Shown: one piece after another, positions 63,471 through 64,000 of the stretch
Numbering within the stretch: the stretch's first letter is position 1
Layout of the letters: every line of letters begins with the position of its first letter
DNA from: Ruegeria halocynthiae
GTDB taxonomy: Bacteria; Pseudomonadota; Alphaproteobacteria; Rhodobacterales; Rhodobacteraceae
NCBI RefSeq assembly: GCF_000743705.1
Contig: NZ_JQEZ01000003.1
Location: 124,014 to 188,013, forward strand
Length of the DNA stretch: 64,000 bases
Direction of reading: 5' to 3'
Translations under genes and position numbers: made by a program
Notes under the pieces: model-generated
Databases searched by the model: none
Told to the model about the DNA's origin: nothing
What the model saw: only the letters and a program-made list of their open reading frames with translations

Positions 63471-63499
63471 ACTTCTTTGTCTTTACATCCTCGGATCAC

Positions 63500-64000
63500 C
63501 TACAAACCTTTGACACCATTAAGTGTAAGCCTTGCCACAAGGTCCGAGTATTCGCGCCTTTCGGTTTCGTTTGCACCACTGTTCCACATGTAGAACCAGT
63601 TCAGCATCCCAAAAACCGACATGGTTGCCGAGCGTAACTTTTCCTGATTCCCGGCAAACACATCGGGTGCAAGGTCGTTCAGAACTTCGGACAACAGCCG
63701 GACCATATCGCGCTGATAGCCACGCAATACGGTTTGCTGCTCGGGGGCGAGCAGCGGAATGCCCTCGGTCTGAATTTTGTGCTCGTTGTCCATACCTTCA
63801 TAGGCCAAAAGAACCTCTGAAACGATCCGGTGCAGCTTTTCCCCCGCACTCAAGCCATCCAGCGGTAGTTCGCAGATTCGGCTGCGGAGCGCCGAAAGAT
63901 ATGTTTCCAGTATGTCGTACAGCAACGCATCCTTACTTTCATAGTAATGATAGATGTTCGCTTTGGAGATGCCGCATTCCCTGGCCACGTGATTCATCGA
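63500..64000 (-). CDS. TetR-family regulator (N-terminus outside window)
   Basis: At least 166 codons. The visible N-terminal part, SMNHVARECGISKANIYHYY followed by ESKDALLYDIL, is the second half of a TetR helix-turn-helix (recognition helix GISKANIYHYY). The first helix and true start lie beyond 64000, since the frame stays open at the edge and a TetR domain needs about 20 more residues. The C-terminal ligand domain follows. It sits just upstream of the TRAP operon on the same strand. It is a candidate second regulator of aromatic uptake; its ligand is unknown. Confidence 0.82.
   Translation of the reverse strand, partial: SMNHVARECGISKANIYHYYESKDALLYDILETYLSALRSRICELPLDGLSAGEKLHRIVSEVLLAYEGMDNEHKIQTEGIPLLAPEQQTVLRGYQRDMVRLLSEVLNDLAPDVFAGNQEKLRSATMSVFGMLNWFYMWNSGANETERREYSDLVARLTLNGVKGL

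Overview
The window looks like a chromosomal segment of a marine alphaproteobacterium of the Rhodobacterales (Roseobacter-type). The evidence is moderately high GC, dense operons with ATGA/GTGA overlaps, an unusual abundance of solute transporters (two ABC importers, one TTT/Tct, one TRAP), and the pairing of protocatechuate (pca/pob) and aerobic benzoyl-CoA (box) pathways. Species cannot be fixed from sequence reading alone. No rRNA, tRNA, CRISPR array or intact insertion sequence was seen.

Layout. 1-10.8 kb: a truncated MHYT-domain membrane protein, a 1.5-kaa repeat-rich autotransporter, a divergent TPR-sulfotransferase, an MFS transporter and an acyl-CoA synthetase. 11.0-11.3 kb: a decayed IS6-like transposase fragment. 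11.35-17.6 kb: a GntR/FCD regulator facing a branched-chain-amino-acid-type ABC importer operon (SBP, two permeases, two ATPases) ending in a hydantoin/Asp-Glu racemase. 18.0-24.4 kb: a TctDE-like two-component system with a third, SBP-like periplasmic gene, divergent from tctCBA. 24.6-37.5 kb: a polyamine-type ABC system with two different ATPases, two SDR dehydrogenases, an amidase, a polysaccharide-deacetylase-family hydrolase, a small CxxC protein and a CobW GTPase. It is preceded by an SBP paralogue with no signal peptide, translationally coupled to a GntR regulator with two winged helices. 37.5-41.8 kb: pxpC-pxpB-biotin carboxylase-BCCP-pxpA (5-oxoproline or lactam opening), with a divergent LysR regulator and an AEC carrier. 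44.0-49.3 kb: pobA-pcaC-pcaH-pcaG-BKACE-pcaB. 49.4-63.4 kb: benzoate degradation by the box route (boxR, thioesterase, boxA, a 54-aa Cys-rich protein, boxB, boxC, DUF309, benzoate-CoA ligase, DUF4863) plus a TRAP transporter and a FadJ-like protein. 63.5-64.0 kb: a truncated TetR regulator.

How the genes work together. The window is a catabolic archipelago: each island combines an importer, a ligand-responsive regulator and the first enzymes. Three regulatory patterns are visible in the DNA. (i) Every promoter gap of the box region carries a TGCR-N6-TGCA-type site, six in all, matching the known BzdR/BoxR operator style. (ii) Two inverted copies of an 18-bp element lie between the tctD-like regulator and tctC. 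(iii) Four unrelated importer operons each have a strong perfect hairpin directly 3' of the substrate-binding-protein gene, as expected for stoichiometry control.

Most interesting unknowns: the signal-less SBP/double-winged-helix regulator pair; the 54-aa protein with a CxxCxxCxxxC cluster motif between boxB and boxA; an ABC ATPase with Gly in place of the H-loop His beside a canonical paralogue; the split urea-amidolyase-like pxp/biotin cluster; and the amidase-deacetylase-CobW set.
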